Part shown: one piece after another, positions 33,169 through 41,087 of the stretch | Position numbering within the stretch: position 1 is the first letter of the stretch | How the letters are laid out: the number at the start of each line of letters is the position of its first letter | Assembly: GCF_009601505.1 (NCBI RefSeq) | Contig: NZ_WITC01000061.1 | Span: 62,001-126,000 of the forward strand | Source of the DNA: Sinorhizobium terangae | Lineage (GTDB): Bacteria > Pseudomonadota > Alphaproteobacteria > Rhizobiales > Rhizobiaceae | Length of the DNA stretch: 64,000 bases | Direction of reading: 5' to 3' | Notes under the pieces: model-generated | Database searches by the model: none | What the model saw: only the letters and a program-made list of their open reading frames with translations | Told to the model about the DNA's origin: nothing | Made by a program: the position numbers and the translations under genes

Positions 33169-33897
33169 ATGCTGGTCAAGCTCCGGATAGTGCCGGAAAA
33201 TTCCCGCCTCATTGAAGGAAAGCCGTCGTTCCGAAGCGAGGTAGTTGCGGATATTCGGCCGCATGGCGACCGCGTCGTGGAGGGCAATCAAGCGCGGGAT
33301 GTTCGCCTCATAGCTGCGCATCGCTTTCGGAAAGGCGTAGCGAAGCCCTTCGACGAGCTGGAAGAGCGAAAGATCGACATAGCTCAACCGGTCGCCGACG
33401 ATATGTCCTGCTCCCTTCGCATTCTGGCGCAGGACCCGTTCGAAATAGCCCAGGAACTTCGGAAGGCGCTCCGACAGGAAGTCGGACGATCGCCGCAACG
33501 CTTCCGGCTTCTGGTCCTCATGGTAGAGGGAGACGCCGATCGGGTGGTGCGTGTCGTGGATCTCAGTGACGAAATCGGTGATCGTCAGTTGCAACCCGTT
33601 GGCGACGAAACGGAGGTCCTCTTCCTCAGGCGCCAGGCCGAGCTTGGGACCGAGATAGAACAGGATATTGGCGACGTGGGAAATGAGAAGGTCGCCGTCT
33701 TTCAGGAACGGCGGCGCAAAGGGGATCGCCGCTCCCTCGCCGTCCATCAACAGCTTCAGCATCGCCGTCGTGCCCCCCTCCTGCCCGTCCGGCTCGCGGG
33801 CGACGTCCACATAGTCCGCTCCGGCCTCCTCAAGCGCGAGGCGAACGAATTCGCCGCGCCCGGGGATCCCGTCCCAGTAATAAAGCTTGTAAGCCAT
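33163..33897 (-). CDS. glutathione S-transferase family protein
   Basis: A 244-residue GST. An N-terminal thioredoxin-like domain (YKLYYWDGIPGRGEFVRLALEEAG, residues 3-27) resembles alpha/sigma-class GSTs, with Tyr available for glutathione activation. The all-helical C-terminal domain follows, with GHIVGDRLSYVDLSLFQLVEGL, the N-capping box. It would conjugate or reduce electrophiles using glutathione. Met 33897 begins MAYKLYY; 11 bases separate it from the DUF3175 gene, so it is co-transcribed from the full-consensus EcfG promoter at 34231. Confidence 0.9.
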   Translation of the reverse strand: MAYKLYYWDGIPGRGEFVRLALEEAGADYVDVAREPDGQEGGTTAMLKLLMDGEGAAIPFAPPFLKDGDLLISHVANILFYLGPKLGLAPEEEDLRFVANGLQLTITDFVTEIHDTHHPIGVSLYHEDQKPEALRRSSDFLSERLPKFLGYFERVLRQNAKGAGHIVGDRLSYVDLSLFQLVEGLRYAFPKAMRSYEANIPRLIALHDAVAMRPNIRNYLASERRLSFNEAGIFRHYPELDQHS

Positions 33898-33908
33898 TGA
33901 ACGATCCC

Positions 33909-34202
33909 TCACTTGGGCTGGCGCCCGAAATCTTTCCGCAACTCGACCTTCGCCTCTTCGAGGACGTGCCTCTGCTTTTTACTCAGGCCCGCGCCCGCCC
34001 TGTTAATATAGAACGTCAGCATCGACATGGCAGAGCGGAACGGACTCGACTTGCGCCGATCGCTCGTCTCGGCCGACCGCTTCAGAGAATGGGCAATCTT
34101 CGCCGGGTCCTTCGACTTGAATATGCCCTGCTCGAGATCGAGCGCGTCGCTGTTCTCGGTCACGTCCTGCGACCATTTCTTCTTCTTGCTCTCGTTGCTC
34201 AT
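33909..34202 (-). CDS. DUF3175 family protein
   Basis: A 97-residue basic protein matching DUF3175 throughout: KWSQDVTENSDALDLEQGIF, then DPAKIAHSLKRSAE, SDRRKSSPFRSAMSMLTFY and INRAGAGLSKKQR. Function unknown; the positive charge suggests nucleic-acid contact, which is speculation. AAGGAG precedes ATG 34202 and a full-consensus EcfG promoter ends 29 bases upstream. Confidence 0.9.
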   Translation of the reverse strand: MSNESKKKKWSQDVTENSDALDLEQGIFKSKDPAKIAHSLKRSAETSDRRKSSPFRSAMSMLTFYINRAGAGLSKKQRHVLEEAKVELRKDFGRQPK

Positions 34203-34230
34203 AGCCGTTTCTCCTTGGTGACCTATCTCC

Positions 34231-34255
34231 AACGGGAGCGGACGGAAATCGTTCC
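34231..34255 (-). promoter_or_regulatory. EcfG/RpoE2-type promoter (full consensus)
   Basis: Minus strand GGAAC (34255-34251), 16 bases, CGTT (34234-34231); drives DUF3175-GST. Confidence 0.82.
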
Positions 34256-34267
34256 GGGAGAGAGCTA

Positions 34268-34774
34268 ATGCACGTCGATGATCTGATGTTTGCCGAAAGC
34301 GAGGGCATACCGAACAACCCGCACCTGCCTGTTCTCGTCTATCACGCCGCTGTCGACGTCAGCGGAGACGGTGCGACACGCATCGAAGACAGGTTCCACG
34401 CCAATGGCTGGAGGGGCGTGTGGCGAGACGGCGTTTTCGACTTCCAGCACTATCATACGCGCGCCCACGAGGTCCTGGCCGTTGCGAGAGGCAAGGCGCG
34501 CCTCCTGATCGGCGGGCCGGCGGGCAAGGAGCTGGAAGTCATGGCGGGAGATGTCCTCGTGCTGCCCGCCGGCACGGGTCACTGTCGTATTGCCGCGAGC
34601 GCCGACTTCCTGGTCATCGGCGGCTATCCTCCCGGGCAACACGCCGACATTCAGCGCGGACCGGTGAGCAATGCGGATCGCCAGGCGATCGCCTCGGTGC
34701 CGCTGCCCCAGTTCGATCCGGTCTTCGGCACGGATGGTCCGGTGGTGACGCTCTGGCAGCGCGCGGCGCATTGA
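34268..34774 (+). CDS. cupin-domain protein (YjlB-like)
   Basis: A 168-residue single-domain cupin. The barrel carries HYHTRAHEVLAVARGKARL (cupin motif 1 with His/His/Glu ligands) and GDVLVLPAGTGH (motif 2 with His). It closely resembles the YjlB group of cupins, function unknown. GGAGAG precedes ATG 34268. It diverges from the DUF3175 gene; its own promoter was not identified. Confidence 0.85.
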   Translation: MHVDDLMFAESEGIPNNPHLPVLVYHAAVDVSGDGATRIEDRFHANGWRGVWRDGVFDFQHYHTRAHEVLAVARGKARLLIGGPAGKELEVMAGDVLVLPAGTGHCRIAASADFLVIGGYPPGQHADIQRGPVSNADRQAIASVPLPQFDPVFGTDGPVVTLWQRAAH

Positions 34775-34780
34775 GCGGGA

Positions 34781-35248
34781 TCAGATATCAATCAAGGCAA
34801 TTCCAAGATCGGAATGATGCTTCCGCCGGAGATGCGCGGGCGTTTCGGACAAGGTCACTTCGAGGGTCGGCTTGACGATTCCTTCAAGAAAATGCCCGCC
34901 GCGCGTCGTCCCGTCGCTAAGGCCGAGCACCGCGTGGGCATGCAGACTGCGTTTGCCATCCTCGCCGAGCGCAATGTCGCCGATGAGGCTCAACACTTCG
35001 CATTGTTCGTCGATCGGGATGCGGCGATAGTCTCGCTTTTCGAGATCGTACCACCCAACGACTGCTCTTTCGAATGCGCCGATCGCCATCAGCGAAGCTG
35101 CAGTGACCTTCTGCGCTGCAGCGAACTCCGAAATGGCGGTGAAGGCTTCCTCCCCAGGGTCAAGAACGAGGAGGTATATCTCCTCTGATGTCTCTCTTGA
35201 AAGAAGTCTCCATCTCATCGGCTGGTCCACATCTGACGTTTGCATCAT
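34781..35248 (-). CDS. PPC-domain (DUF296) DNA-binding-type protein
   Basis: A PPC/DUF296 protein of up to 155 residues: EEIYLLVLDPGEEAFTAISEFAA, SLMAIGAFERAVVGWYD, GDIALGEDGKRSLHAHAVLG and GGHFLEGIVKPTLEVTL with the conserved His residues. In plants the PPC domain follows AT-hooks; bacterial stand-alone copies form trimers with unknown function. The Met pair at 35248/35245 overlaps the edge of an intergenic repeat, so Met 35218 (MRWRLL) is a serious alternative start. Confidence 0.82.
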   Translation of the reverse strand: MMQTSDVDQPMRWRLLSRETSEEIYLLVLDPGEEAFTAISEFAAAQKVTAASLMAIGAFERAVVGWYDLEKRDYRRIPIDEQCEVLSLIGDIALGEDGKRSLHAHAVLGLSDGTTRGGHFLEGIVKPTLEVTLSETPAHLRRKHHSDLGIALIDI

Positions 35249-35340
35249 TTCATTGTTTCATTGAAACAGTGAAATGATCTAACTCATTGAAACTACGCAA
35301 TTCCGGACGGAGAACCGTTCCACACTTTTCCTGGAATTGC
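35244..35340. repeat. intergenic palindromic repeat, family D copy 1
   Basis: ATTGTTTCATTGAAACAGTG palindrome, GATCTAACTC, then GCAATTCCGGACGG and TGGAATTGC. The same parts recur reversed at 63864-63959. Confidence 0.75.
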
Positions 35341-35341
35341 T

Positions 35342-35557
35342 CTAGCGCAGCCAGACCGGCAGATCCGAGGCCTGGGCGCATTCACGGGCACGGTCCTTCA
35401 GCCCGAGCGTTTCCCATGCGAATTTCTGCGCGGCGATTTGGGCCATTTCCCTGGTCGGATAGCAGTCCGGCAGCACGTAGTCGTGGCCGCCGCATGAGAG
35501 CAACGCCCGGTGGCTCAGGAGATCGAAATGAAGCTGCAGGTTTTCCTCCGATTGCAT
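35342..35557 (-). CDS. hypothetical protein
   Basis: A 71-residue protein (LQLHFDLLSHRALLSCGGHDYVLPDCYPTREMAQIAAQ, then FAWETLGL). It looks like a compact alpha/beta domain; no family recognised. GGGAGGG lies 6 bases before ATG 35557, and a full-consensus EcfG promoter ends 30 bases upstream, which makes a real stress-induced gene likely despite its size. Confidence 0.7.
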   Translation of the reverse strand: MQSEENLQLHFDLLSHRALLSCGGHDYVLPDCYPTREMAQIAAQKFAWETLGLKDRARECAQASDLPVWLR

Positions 35558-35586
35558 CAAGCCCTCCCTCGTTCAGCTTCAGCAAG

Positions 35587-35611
35587 AACGGGCGTTGCGG
35601 GCAGAAGTTCC
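35587..35611 (-). promoter_or_regulatory. EcfG/RpoE2-type promoter (full consensus)
   Basis: Minus strand GGAAC (35611-35607), 16 bases, CGTT (35590-35587); drives the 71-residue gene. Confidence 0.82.
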
Positions 35612-35651
35612 AGCCGCCCGACGAAAAGTCCACGGTCTCGAAAATCTGTGC

Positions 35652-35676
35652 GGAACATACGCCGCGATCAGGAGTT
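35652..35676 (+). promoter_or_regulatory. EcfG/RpoE2-type promoter candidate
   Basis: GGAAC, 18 bases, TT (AGTT); 26 bases before ATG 35702. Back to back with 35587-35611. Confidence 0.6.
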
Positions 35677-35701
35677 TTGTGCCCTACGGGAGATCACGCC
35701 A

Positions 35702-36034
35702 ATGACCAAACGCGGAAATCAAGGATCGCGTGCGATCCATGCTCGCCCGCTCGACCATCCCGGCGTTGATGAGCCGATCGATGCCTTGGGTGCGGGTTCG
35801 CGCAGCAATCCCGATCGAAGCGTCCGCCGCCAGCTCGAGGAGATGCGCGGGCGCATTGCCGAGCTCGAAACCGAGATCGATGCGATCGCCACGGAGGCCC
35901 ACACGGCAGTTGGAACAGTTCCGGGTGCCGACAGGCTGGAGACGGCGAAGGATGTGGTTGCGGAGAAGCGGGACGAAATCCAGCGTCTGAAATCGCGCCT
36001 GCAGGAAATCGAGCGATCGATCGCTGCCGAGTAG
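35702..36034 (+). CDS. hypothetical coiled-coil protein
   Basis: A 110-residue protein. About 40 disordered residues (TKRGNQGSRAIHARPLDHPG) precede a long heptad-patterned helix pair (VRRQLEEMRGRIAELETEID and VVAEKRDEIQRLKSRLQEIE) predicted to form a coiled coil. ATG 35702 (GGGAG upstream) is chosen; the longer frame back to 35510 overlaps the divergent gene. An EcfG-type promoter candidate fits this start. Function unknown. Confidence 0.65.
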   Translation: MTKRGNQGSRAIHARPLDHPGVDEPIDALGAGSRSNPDRSVRRQLEEMRGRIAELETEIDAIATEAHTAVGTVPGADRLETAKDVVAEKRDEIQRLKSRLQEIERSIAAE

Positions 36035-36093
36035 GGCAAACGGTTACTTAAAGCTCCGATCCGTGGGTCGACGCGACCGGGGAGAGGCTACCT

Positions 36094-36150
36094 AATGCAT
36101 GTCGCCCAAGAGGTGCAGCGGTTTTCGGCAACGACATGCATAAAAGCAAA
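36094..36150. repeat. intergenic palindromic repeat, family C copy 1
   Basis: AATGCATGTCGCCCAA..GTGCAGCGG..CGACATGCAT with outer arms ATGCATGTCG / CGACATGCAT; second copy at 56793-56850. Confidence 0.75.
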
Positions 36151-36155
36151 TAGCC

Positions 36156-36344
36156 TTAGAATACAGTCATCCAGATTCCGCGCCAAAGGAGTGACTCCCG
36201 ATCGCGCAGGTTTTCCTCATCGGCGCGCACCCATAGCTTATTGCGCGTTTCTTTGCGCTTGTCCTCTCGGTCTGCAACTGGCTTTTGACGCCGCCCGGTC
36301 CTGAACTTGTCAGCGTCCGTCGCCTTGCTGATAGGCATCGGCAT
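36156..36344 (-). CDS. small hydrophilic hypothetical protein
   Basis: A 62-residue very basic protein (KATDADKFRTGRRQKPVADR, RKETRNKLWVRADEENLRDR) with a short hydrophobic end (WRGIWMTVF). AAGGAAGGAG precedes ATG 36344, with a second Met 6 bases on. An EcfG-type promoter candidate ends 24 bases upstream. No family recognised. Confidence 0.6.
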   Translation of the reverse strand: MPMPISKATDADKFRTGRRQKPVADREDKRKETRNKLWVRADEENLRDRESLLWRGIWMTVF

Positions 36345-36367
36345 CTCCTTCCTTGCGATCAAGAGGA

Positions 36368-36392
36368 AACTGACCGACGGCGCGACGGTTCC
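36368..36392 (-). promoter_or_regulatory. EcfG/RpoE2-type promoter candidate
   Basis: Minus strand GGAAC (36392-36388), 18 bases, TT (AGTT); 24 bases from 36344. Confidence 0.6.
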
Positions 36393-36426
36393 GTGGTGAT
36401 CGGTCGGACCGGCTGACGCTGCGGCT

Positions 36427-36690
36427 TCAATGGCGATGGATGAATTTGCAGAAGCGACTGGTCTGGCCGTCTTCGGTCAGGTCCTGATGCAGAAAGGCCA
36501 GGTTGTTCTTCTCGAAGATCTCGAAGAACTCATCCCAGGAAATTTCCTCCAGCGTGTCTTCCGGTGTGCCGAAATCGATGCGCAGCAGCCCGCCGTCGGT
36601 TGCGCCTTTGACGCGTGCCGGGTGGCCGCTGCGGGCCTCGGCCCAGTTGCGGATGGTGTCGTGGTCGATCGTGGTGTTTGAAGCGCTCAT
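36427..36690 (-). CDS. conserved hypothetical protein
   Basis: An 87-residue protein: HDTIRNWAEARSGHPARVKG, LLRIDFG, EEISWDEFFEIFEKNNLAFL and FIHRH. I recognise the pattern as a widespread unnamed bacterial family, often beside stress genes, with no known activity. GGGAGAG precedes ATG 36690, and an EcfG-type promoter candidate ends 36 bases upstream. Confidence 0.78.
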   Translation of the reverse strand: MSASNTTIDHDTIRNWAEARSGHPARVKGATDGGLLRIDFGTPEDTLEEISWDEFFEIFEKNNLAFLHQDLTEDGQTSRFCKFIHRH

Positions 36691-36725
36691 TGGAAGCTCT
36701 CCCGCTGTGGCTTGTTTGCACCTCT

Positions 36726-36750
36726 AATCCATCGCGCCCGCGATTGTTCC
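36726..36750 (-). promoter_or_regulatory. EcfG/RpoE2-type promoter candidate
   Basis: Minus strand GGAAC (36750-36746), 18 bases, TT (36727-36726). Confidence 0.55.
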
Positions 36751-36802
36751 GAACGGCGGCCGCACGGTTACGGACAGCGGGGCTCGTCTTCCTGCAAATG
36801 CG

Positions 36803-37264
36803 CTACTGGCCGAACGTTCCGACGATTGCGGCTTCGTCGATCAAGTGCTTGCGCGCCCTCTTCCAGGCTTCCTCCGCCCCGACGTCTTCCGGAATCGAAA
36901 GATTGGGGGCGTCAAGTGCAGCAAGCCTGAACCAGTAGTGGTGGACGCCGGTGCCGGCCGGCGGCTGCGGTCCGTCGTAGCGGGCATTGCCGAAGTCGTT
37001 CTTGATGAACTTGATGCCGTGCTCCGGTCCGGTATCGACCGCTTGCGGCAGTTCCGTCCAGCTGCCGGGAATGTTGATGATCGCGCAGTGACGAAACATT
37101 CCTCGCGGCGCGTCCGGATCCTCGACGATGAGGGCGAAGCTCTGCGTTCCCTCGGGCGTGCCCGTCCACTTCAGCGGCGGGAAGAGGTTTTCGCCCAGTC
37201 GCGTATATTTCTGCGGGATGAGTTGCCCATCTACGAATGCTGGGCTGATCAGGCTGAAGGTCAT
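36803..37264 (-). CDS. YbhB/YbcL family (PEBP-like) protein
   Basis: A 153-residue phosphatidylethanolamine-binding-like protein with the family order: SPAFVDGQLIPQKYTRLGEN, PPLKWTGTPEG, ALIVEDPDAPRGMFRHCAI (the DPDxP motif) and YDGPQPPAGTGVHHYWFRL (the GPxPPxGxHxY motif). Cytoplasmic, ligand and role unknown; the Raf-inhibitor name reflects homology only. AAAGGAG precedes ATG 37264. No EcfG promoter found. Confidence 0.92.
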   Translation of the reverse strand: MTFSLISPAFVDGQLIPQKYTRLGENLFPPLKWTGTPEGTQSFALIVEDPDAPRGMFRHCAIINIPGSWTELPQAVDTGPEHGIKFIKNDFGNARYDGPQPPAGTGVHHYWFRLAALDAPNLSIPEDVGAEEAWKRARKHLIDEAAIVGTFGQ

Positions 37265-37330
37265 CCACGTGCTCCTTTCTTGCTGCGCACCGAAAGGCTA
37301 TGGCGCCACTCCACCTCGGACACTGTCGAA

Positions 37331-37357
37331 AAAAGGAGCCTCGTCGAGACGAGGCTC
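37331..37357 (-). terminator. strong rho-independent terminator on the minus strand with no gene upstream of it
   Basis: GAGCCTCGTC / GACGAGGCTC (37336-37357) is a 10-base perfect inverted repeat, followed on the minus strand by CCTTTTTTC. Reading leftward it lies upstream of YbhB, so it must end some other transcript. Confidence 0.75.
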
Positions 37358-37460
37358 ATAAGACGAACCAGCATAGGAGAGACCGCCGAGGAGCCTCCAG
37401 ATTTTGGGTCGGAGAACGCGCTCCGTGCGATCCACACATCAAACATTATTCCCGAAGGAA
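37331..37460 (-). ncRNA. candidate small RNA ending at the orphan terminator
   Basis: On the minus strand the 100 or so bases before the terminator contain no credible ORF but carry CU-rich stretches (GGCTCCTCGGCGG, GTCTCTCCTATG) resembling anti-Shine-Dalgarno loops of alphaproteobacterial trans-acting sRNAs. The 5' end is a guess. The 427-base gap between YbhB and glgA is otherwise only the glgA leader. Confidence 0.35.
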
Positions 37461-37602
37461 TGTTCCACGACCGCGGATAAATTTTGCGCCATCCCTGGCT
37501 GTGTCGCAGACCCCGCGGGGGCCGAATTCCGCACCCTGGGCTGGCTTCGCGGCGCCTCGTTCAAATCCGCGCATCCACGCATCGAAATTCTCGACATGTG
37601 GC

Positions 37603-37627
37603 GGAACTTTGGTAGCTTGATTGTGTT
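37603..37627 (+). promoter_or_regulatory. EcfG/RpoE2-type promoter candidate, glgA
   Basis: GGAAC, 18 bases, TT (TGTT); 65 bases before the glgA start. Confidence 0.5.
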
Positions 37628-37691
37628 GAAGGGAAGCAGACTGCGGCTGCGCTTCACCCCCGGCAATGACATGATCTCCGGAAAAGACGCG

Positions 37692-39146
37692 ATGAACATT
37701 CTGTCCGTCACGGCTGAGATTTTCCCGCTCGTAAAGACCGGCGGCCTCGCCGATGTCGCCGGCTCGCTGCCAAAGGCGCTGATGGCGCACGGCATCCATA
37801 CGCGCTCCCTGGTTCCCGGATACCCGAGCGTCATGCGGGCACTTACGGGGGCGTCACCGGTCGCACAATATGATCGCCTGTTCGGCGAACGCGCCACCCT
37901 TGTCGCAGGACAGACCGGCGGTCTGGATCTCCTGGTGCTCGACGCCCCCGGCTTCTTCGACAGGCAGGGCGGCCCCTACGCCGACGATCACGGCAACGAC
38001 TACCCGGATAACTGGAAGCGTTTCGCGGCCTTTTCTTTCGTCGCCGCACAAATCGCCGAGCACGGCGTGGCGGACTGGCGGCCAGACATCATCCACGTCC
38101 ACGACTGGCATCCGGCGCTGAGTCTGGTCTACCTCAAATTCTCCTCTCGCGTCGAGATTCCGCGCGTCTTGACCGTTCACAACCTCGCCTTCCAGGGTCA
38201 ATTTCCTGCCCATCGCTTCACCGAATTGGGGCTGCCGGACGAGGCCTATTCGGTCGAAGGCCTCGAATATTATGGCGACCTCGGCTATCTGAAGGGCGGG
38301 TTGCAGGCGGCCGACGCCATCACCGTGGTCAGTCCCACCTACGCGCGCGAGATCATGTCGCCGACCTTCGGAATGGGCCTCGAAGGGGTGATGAATGCGC
38401 GTCACGACGACGTTATCGGCATCGTCAACGGCATCGACATGGAGGTATGGAATCCCTGCTCGGACCCGTACATCGAAAATCACTTCTCGACCCGCGCGCC
38501 GTTGCGCCGACTGGCGAACAGGCAAAAGCTGCTCGATCGGTTCGGCCTGTCGGACACAGCCGGACCAGTTTTCGCGGCGGTCAACCGGCTGACTTGGCAG
38601 AAAGGCATGGACCTCCTGGCAGGCGTGGTCGACGAGATCGTCAAAGGCGGTGGCAAGCTGATCGTGCATGGACAGGGCGACGCCGCGATCGAGGACGCAT
38701 TCATGGAGGCCGCGCGGCGCTTCCCGCACAGCGTCAGCGTCGAGATCGGCTACGATGAGCCACTCGCCCATCAGATTCACGCCGGAGCGGACGCGATGCT
38801 CGTTCCCTCGCGCTTCGAGCCTTGCGGCCTGACACAGCTCTACGCTTTGCGCTATGGCTGCGTACCCATCGTCGCCCGTACAGGCGGATTGTCGGAGACG
38901 ATCATCGACGCCAACGAAGCCGCGCTGCATGCGCAAGTGGCAACCGGCATACAGTTTTCGCCCGTCGACGCGAACGAATTGAGGCTGGCTCTCCGCCGAG
39001 CCTTCAGGCTTTTCAAGCGCCGGCGCGTGTGGGAACGTCTGCGCAGACAGGGGATGAGGACGGATTGCTCCTGGCACCGAAGCGCCGCCCAATATGCGGA
39101 GCTTTACGGCAGAGTGCTGACCCCCGATATACGCTTAGCGGGATAA
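37692..39146 (+). CDS. glgA: glycogen synthase GlgA (ADP-glucose type)
   Basis: A 484-residue GT5 enzyme adding glucose from ADP-glucose to glycogen. The ADP-glucose site KTGGLADV is at residues 15-22; HDWHPAL, the central PTYAREI and, in the C-terminal lobe, PSRFEPCGLTQLYALRYG match GlgA closely. MNILSVTAEIFPL at 37692 is the standard start and has GGAAAAGA upstream; frames open further back only by chance. It stands alone, without glgBC/glgP, close to glgX and treZ, and may be the second glgA paralogue rhizobia often carry. Confidence 0.95.
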   Translation: MNILSVTAEIFPLVKTGGLADVAGSLPKALMAHGIHTRSLVPGYPSVMRALTGASPVAQYDRLFGERATLVAGQTGGLDLLVLDAPGFFDRQGGPYADDHGNDYPDNWKRFAAFSFVAAQIAEHGVADWRPDIIHVHDWHPALSLVYLKFSSRVEIPRVLTVHNLAFQGQFPAHRFTELGLPDEAYSVEGLEYYGDLGYLKGGLQAADAITVVSPTYAREIMSPTFGMGLEGVMNARHDDVIGIVNGIDMEVWNPCSDPYIENHFSTRAPLRRLANRQKLLDRFGLSDTAGPVFAAVNRLTWQKGMDLLAGVVDEIVKGGGKLIVHGQGDAAIEDAFMEAARRFPHSVSVEIGYDEPLAHQIHAGADAMLVPSRFEPCGLTQLYALRYGCVPIVARTGGLSETIIDANEAALHAQVATGIQFSPVDANELRLALRRAFRLFKRRRVWERLRRQGMRTDCSWHRSAAQYAELYGRVLTPDIRLAG

Positions 39147-39285
39147 GGCAATTCCAAGGAAAATCTTATCGGCCGCCGTGGTTTGCGGCTCCCATTCGCA
39201 TTGCTGATGAATTGATCAGAAAGGGAGCATGGATTGCGCCGCGGGAATGTGCCAATGGCAGGGTCCCAAGACGAAGGCCCGAGTC

Positions 39286-40200
39286 ATGACTGCAGACGCT
39301 GCTACTCCCTCCTCCCTTTCCCACGCCTCCGGCACCGCCCGCACCGGCGTCCTGTTCATGCTTCTCGGCATGCTGATGTTCTCGCTGAACGACGTCATGG
39401 GCAAATGGCTGGTCGCGACCTATTCGGTCGGCCAGGTGGTGCTGATCCGCAGTCTTGCCGCCGCCGTCCTGCTTGCGCCCTTCCTCTGGGCCGGCGGATT
39501 GCGAAAGCTTGTCGCAGTCGAACGGCCATGGCTTCAGCTTGCGCGCGTCGTCGCCTCGACGGCGGAGGTCATCGCCTTTTATTTCGCCGTGGTCTATCTG
39601 CCGCTTGCAGACGTCATGACCTATTGGCTGGCGGCACCGATCTACGTCGCGGCGGTCTCGCCGCTAGTCCTCAAGGAACACGTGGGCTGGCGGCGCTGGA
39701 CCGCGATCGCCATCGGCTTCGTCGGCGTCGTGATTGCGCTCGAGCCCTCCTCCGAGGCCTTCACCCTGCCGGCGCTGATCTCCATCCTCGGCAGCATGTT
39801 CTTCGCCTTCATGATGGTTTCCGGTCGTTCGCTGCGCGGTACCCCGGATACGATACTGGCCTTTTGGCAGATCGTCGGGGCGGCGGTCGCAGGCCTCGTC
39901 TGGGCGCCCCTGGACTGGACACCGTTGAACTCGCTCGACACGGCGCTGCTGGGCCTGCTTGGAGTCGTCGCCATGCTCGCGCACGTGCTCGTCAACAGGG
40001 CGTTGAAGCTCGCCGAAACCGCGACGGTCGCACCGTTGCAATACACGCTGCTCTTCTGGGCGATCGTCTTCGGCTGGCTGATCTTCGGCGACGCGCCACG
40101 CCTGTCGATGGTCCTCGGCGCCGGCCTCATCGTCGCCTCCGGCCTCTTCATCTTCTTCCGCGAACAGCAGCTCAAGCGGCAGGGGCGGCTGAAGGGCTAA
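39286..40200 (+). CDS. EamA/DMT-family transporter
   Basis: A 304-residue inner-membrane protein with about ten hydrophobic helices in two EamA halves (GVLFMLLGMLMFSLNDVMGKWL at the start of the first, ALISILGSMFFAFMMVSGRSL at the start of the second; FGDAPRLSMVLGAGLIVASGLFIFF at the end). DMT permeases export or import small metabolites; the substrate is not predictable. Start at Met 39286 is moderate. It converges on the FAH-family gene across a bidirectional hairpin. Confidence 0.9.
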   Translation: MTADAATPSSLSHASGTARTGVLFMLLGMLMFSLNDVMGKWLVATYSVGQVVLIRSLAAAVLLAPFLWAGGLRKLVAVERPWLQLARVVASTAEVIAFYFAVVYLPLADVMTYWLAAPIYVAAVSPLVLKEHVGWRRWTAIAIGFVGVVIALEPSSEAFTLPALISILGSMFFAFMMVSGRSLRGTPDTILAFWQIVGAAVAGLVWAPLDWTPLNSLDTALLGLLGVVAMLAHVLVNRALKLAETATVAPLQYTLLFWAIVFGWLIFGDAPRLSMVLGAGLIVASGLFIFFREQQLKRQGRLKG

Positions 40201-40205
40201 GCCGT

Positions 40206-40238
40206 CGGAGCGCCTCTTACGGTCTCGGAGGCGCTCCG
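40206..40238. terminator. bidirectional hairpin between convergent genes
   Basis: CGGAGCGCCTC / GAGGCGCTCCG, an 11-bp stem with an 11-base loop, midway between the two stops. No strong T-run, so it may be a weak terminator. Confidence 0.55.
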
Positions 40239-40247
40239 CGATCTGGT

Positions 40248-41087
40248 TCAGTCGTCCGCAACAACCTTCTGCTTCTGCGTGCCGAGCCCTTCGATGCCAA
40301 GTTCGATCACGTCGCCGGCCTTCAGATACTGCGGCGGCTTGAAGCCCATGCCGACGCCGGGAGGGGTGCCGGTCGAAATGACGTCGCCCGGATGCAGCGT
40401 CATGAACTGCGAGAGGTAGCTCACGAGATAGGCGACGCCATAAACCATGGTTTCGCTCGTGCCGTTCTGCTTCGTCTCGCCATTGACGGTCAGCCACATC
40501 TTCAGGTTTTGCGGATTGCCGACCTCATCACGGGTTACCAGCCATGGACCGATGGGGCCGAAGGAATCGCAGGATTTGCCTTTGGTCCACTGGCCGGAGC
40601 GCCTCGCCTGGAAGTCGCGCTCAGAGACGTCGTTGACAACGCAATAGCCGGCGACGTGATCGAGCGCTTCGGCTTCGGACACGTACTTCGCGGTCTTGCC
40701 GATAACCACGCCGAGTTCGACTTCCCAGTCGGTGGCAACGGAGCCGCGCGGAATGATCACATTGTCGTTCGGACCGACGATCGCCGAGGTCGCCTTCATG
40801 AATATGACCGGCTCGGGCGGAACCTCCAGACCGGATTCTGCGGCATGATCGGCATAGTTGAGGCCGATACAGACGAACTTGCCGGTGCCGGCAACGCAGG
40901 CGCCAAGCCGTGGCGTACCCTCGACCACCGGCAGGCTTTCGAGGTCGAGCCCGCTCGCCCAGCCAAAATCCACGATCGCGGCGCCGCCGACGTCGGCGAT
41001 GACGCCGGAGAGATCGCGAATCCTGCCCGCACCGTCAAGCACGCCCGGCTTCTCGGCCCCTTCGGGTCCATAACGCAACAGCTTCAT
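40248..41087 (-). CDS. fumarylacetoacetate hydrolase (FAH) family protein
   Basis: A 279-residue FAH-fold hydrolase: KFVCIGLNYADHAAESG, EPVIFMKATSAIVGPND, DWEVELGVVIGK (metal-binding Glu-x-Glu), GYCVVNDVSERDFQ, GKSCDSFGPIGPWLV and GDVISTGTPPGVGMG. Members hydrolyse diketo acids, including 2,4-diketo-3-deoxy-L-fuconate in sugar pathways. GGGAGAAG precedes ATG 41087. With the SDR at 42490 it could act in such a pathway, but the two genes are not in one operon. Confidence 0.9.
   Translation of the reverse strand: MKLLRYGPEGAEKPGVLDGAGRIRDLSGVIADVGGAAIVDFGWASGLDLESLPVVEGTPRLGACVAGTGKFVCIGLNYADHAAESGLEVPPEPVIFMKATSAIVGPNDNVIIPRGSVATDWEVELGVVIGKTAKYVSEAEALDHVAGYCVVNDVSERDFQARRSGQWTKGKSCDSFGPIGPWLVTRDEVGNPQNLKMWLTVNGETKQNGTSETMVYGVAYLVSYLSQFMTLHPGDVISTGTPPGVGMGFKPPQYLKAGDVIELGIEGLGTQKQKVVADD

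Noticed and set aside
37331-37357. Terminator assigned to the YbhB-like gene
   Set aside because: It lies upstream of that gene's start; the T-run is on the minus strand, so it cannot end that transcript.
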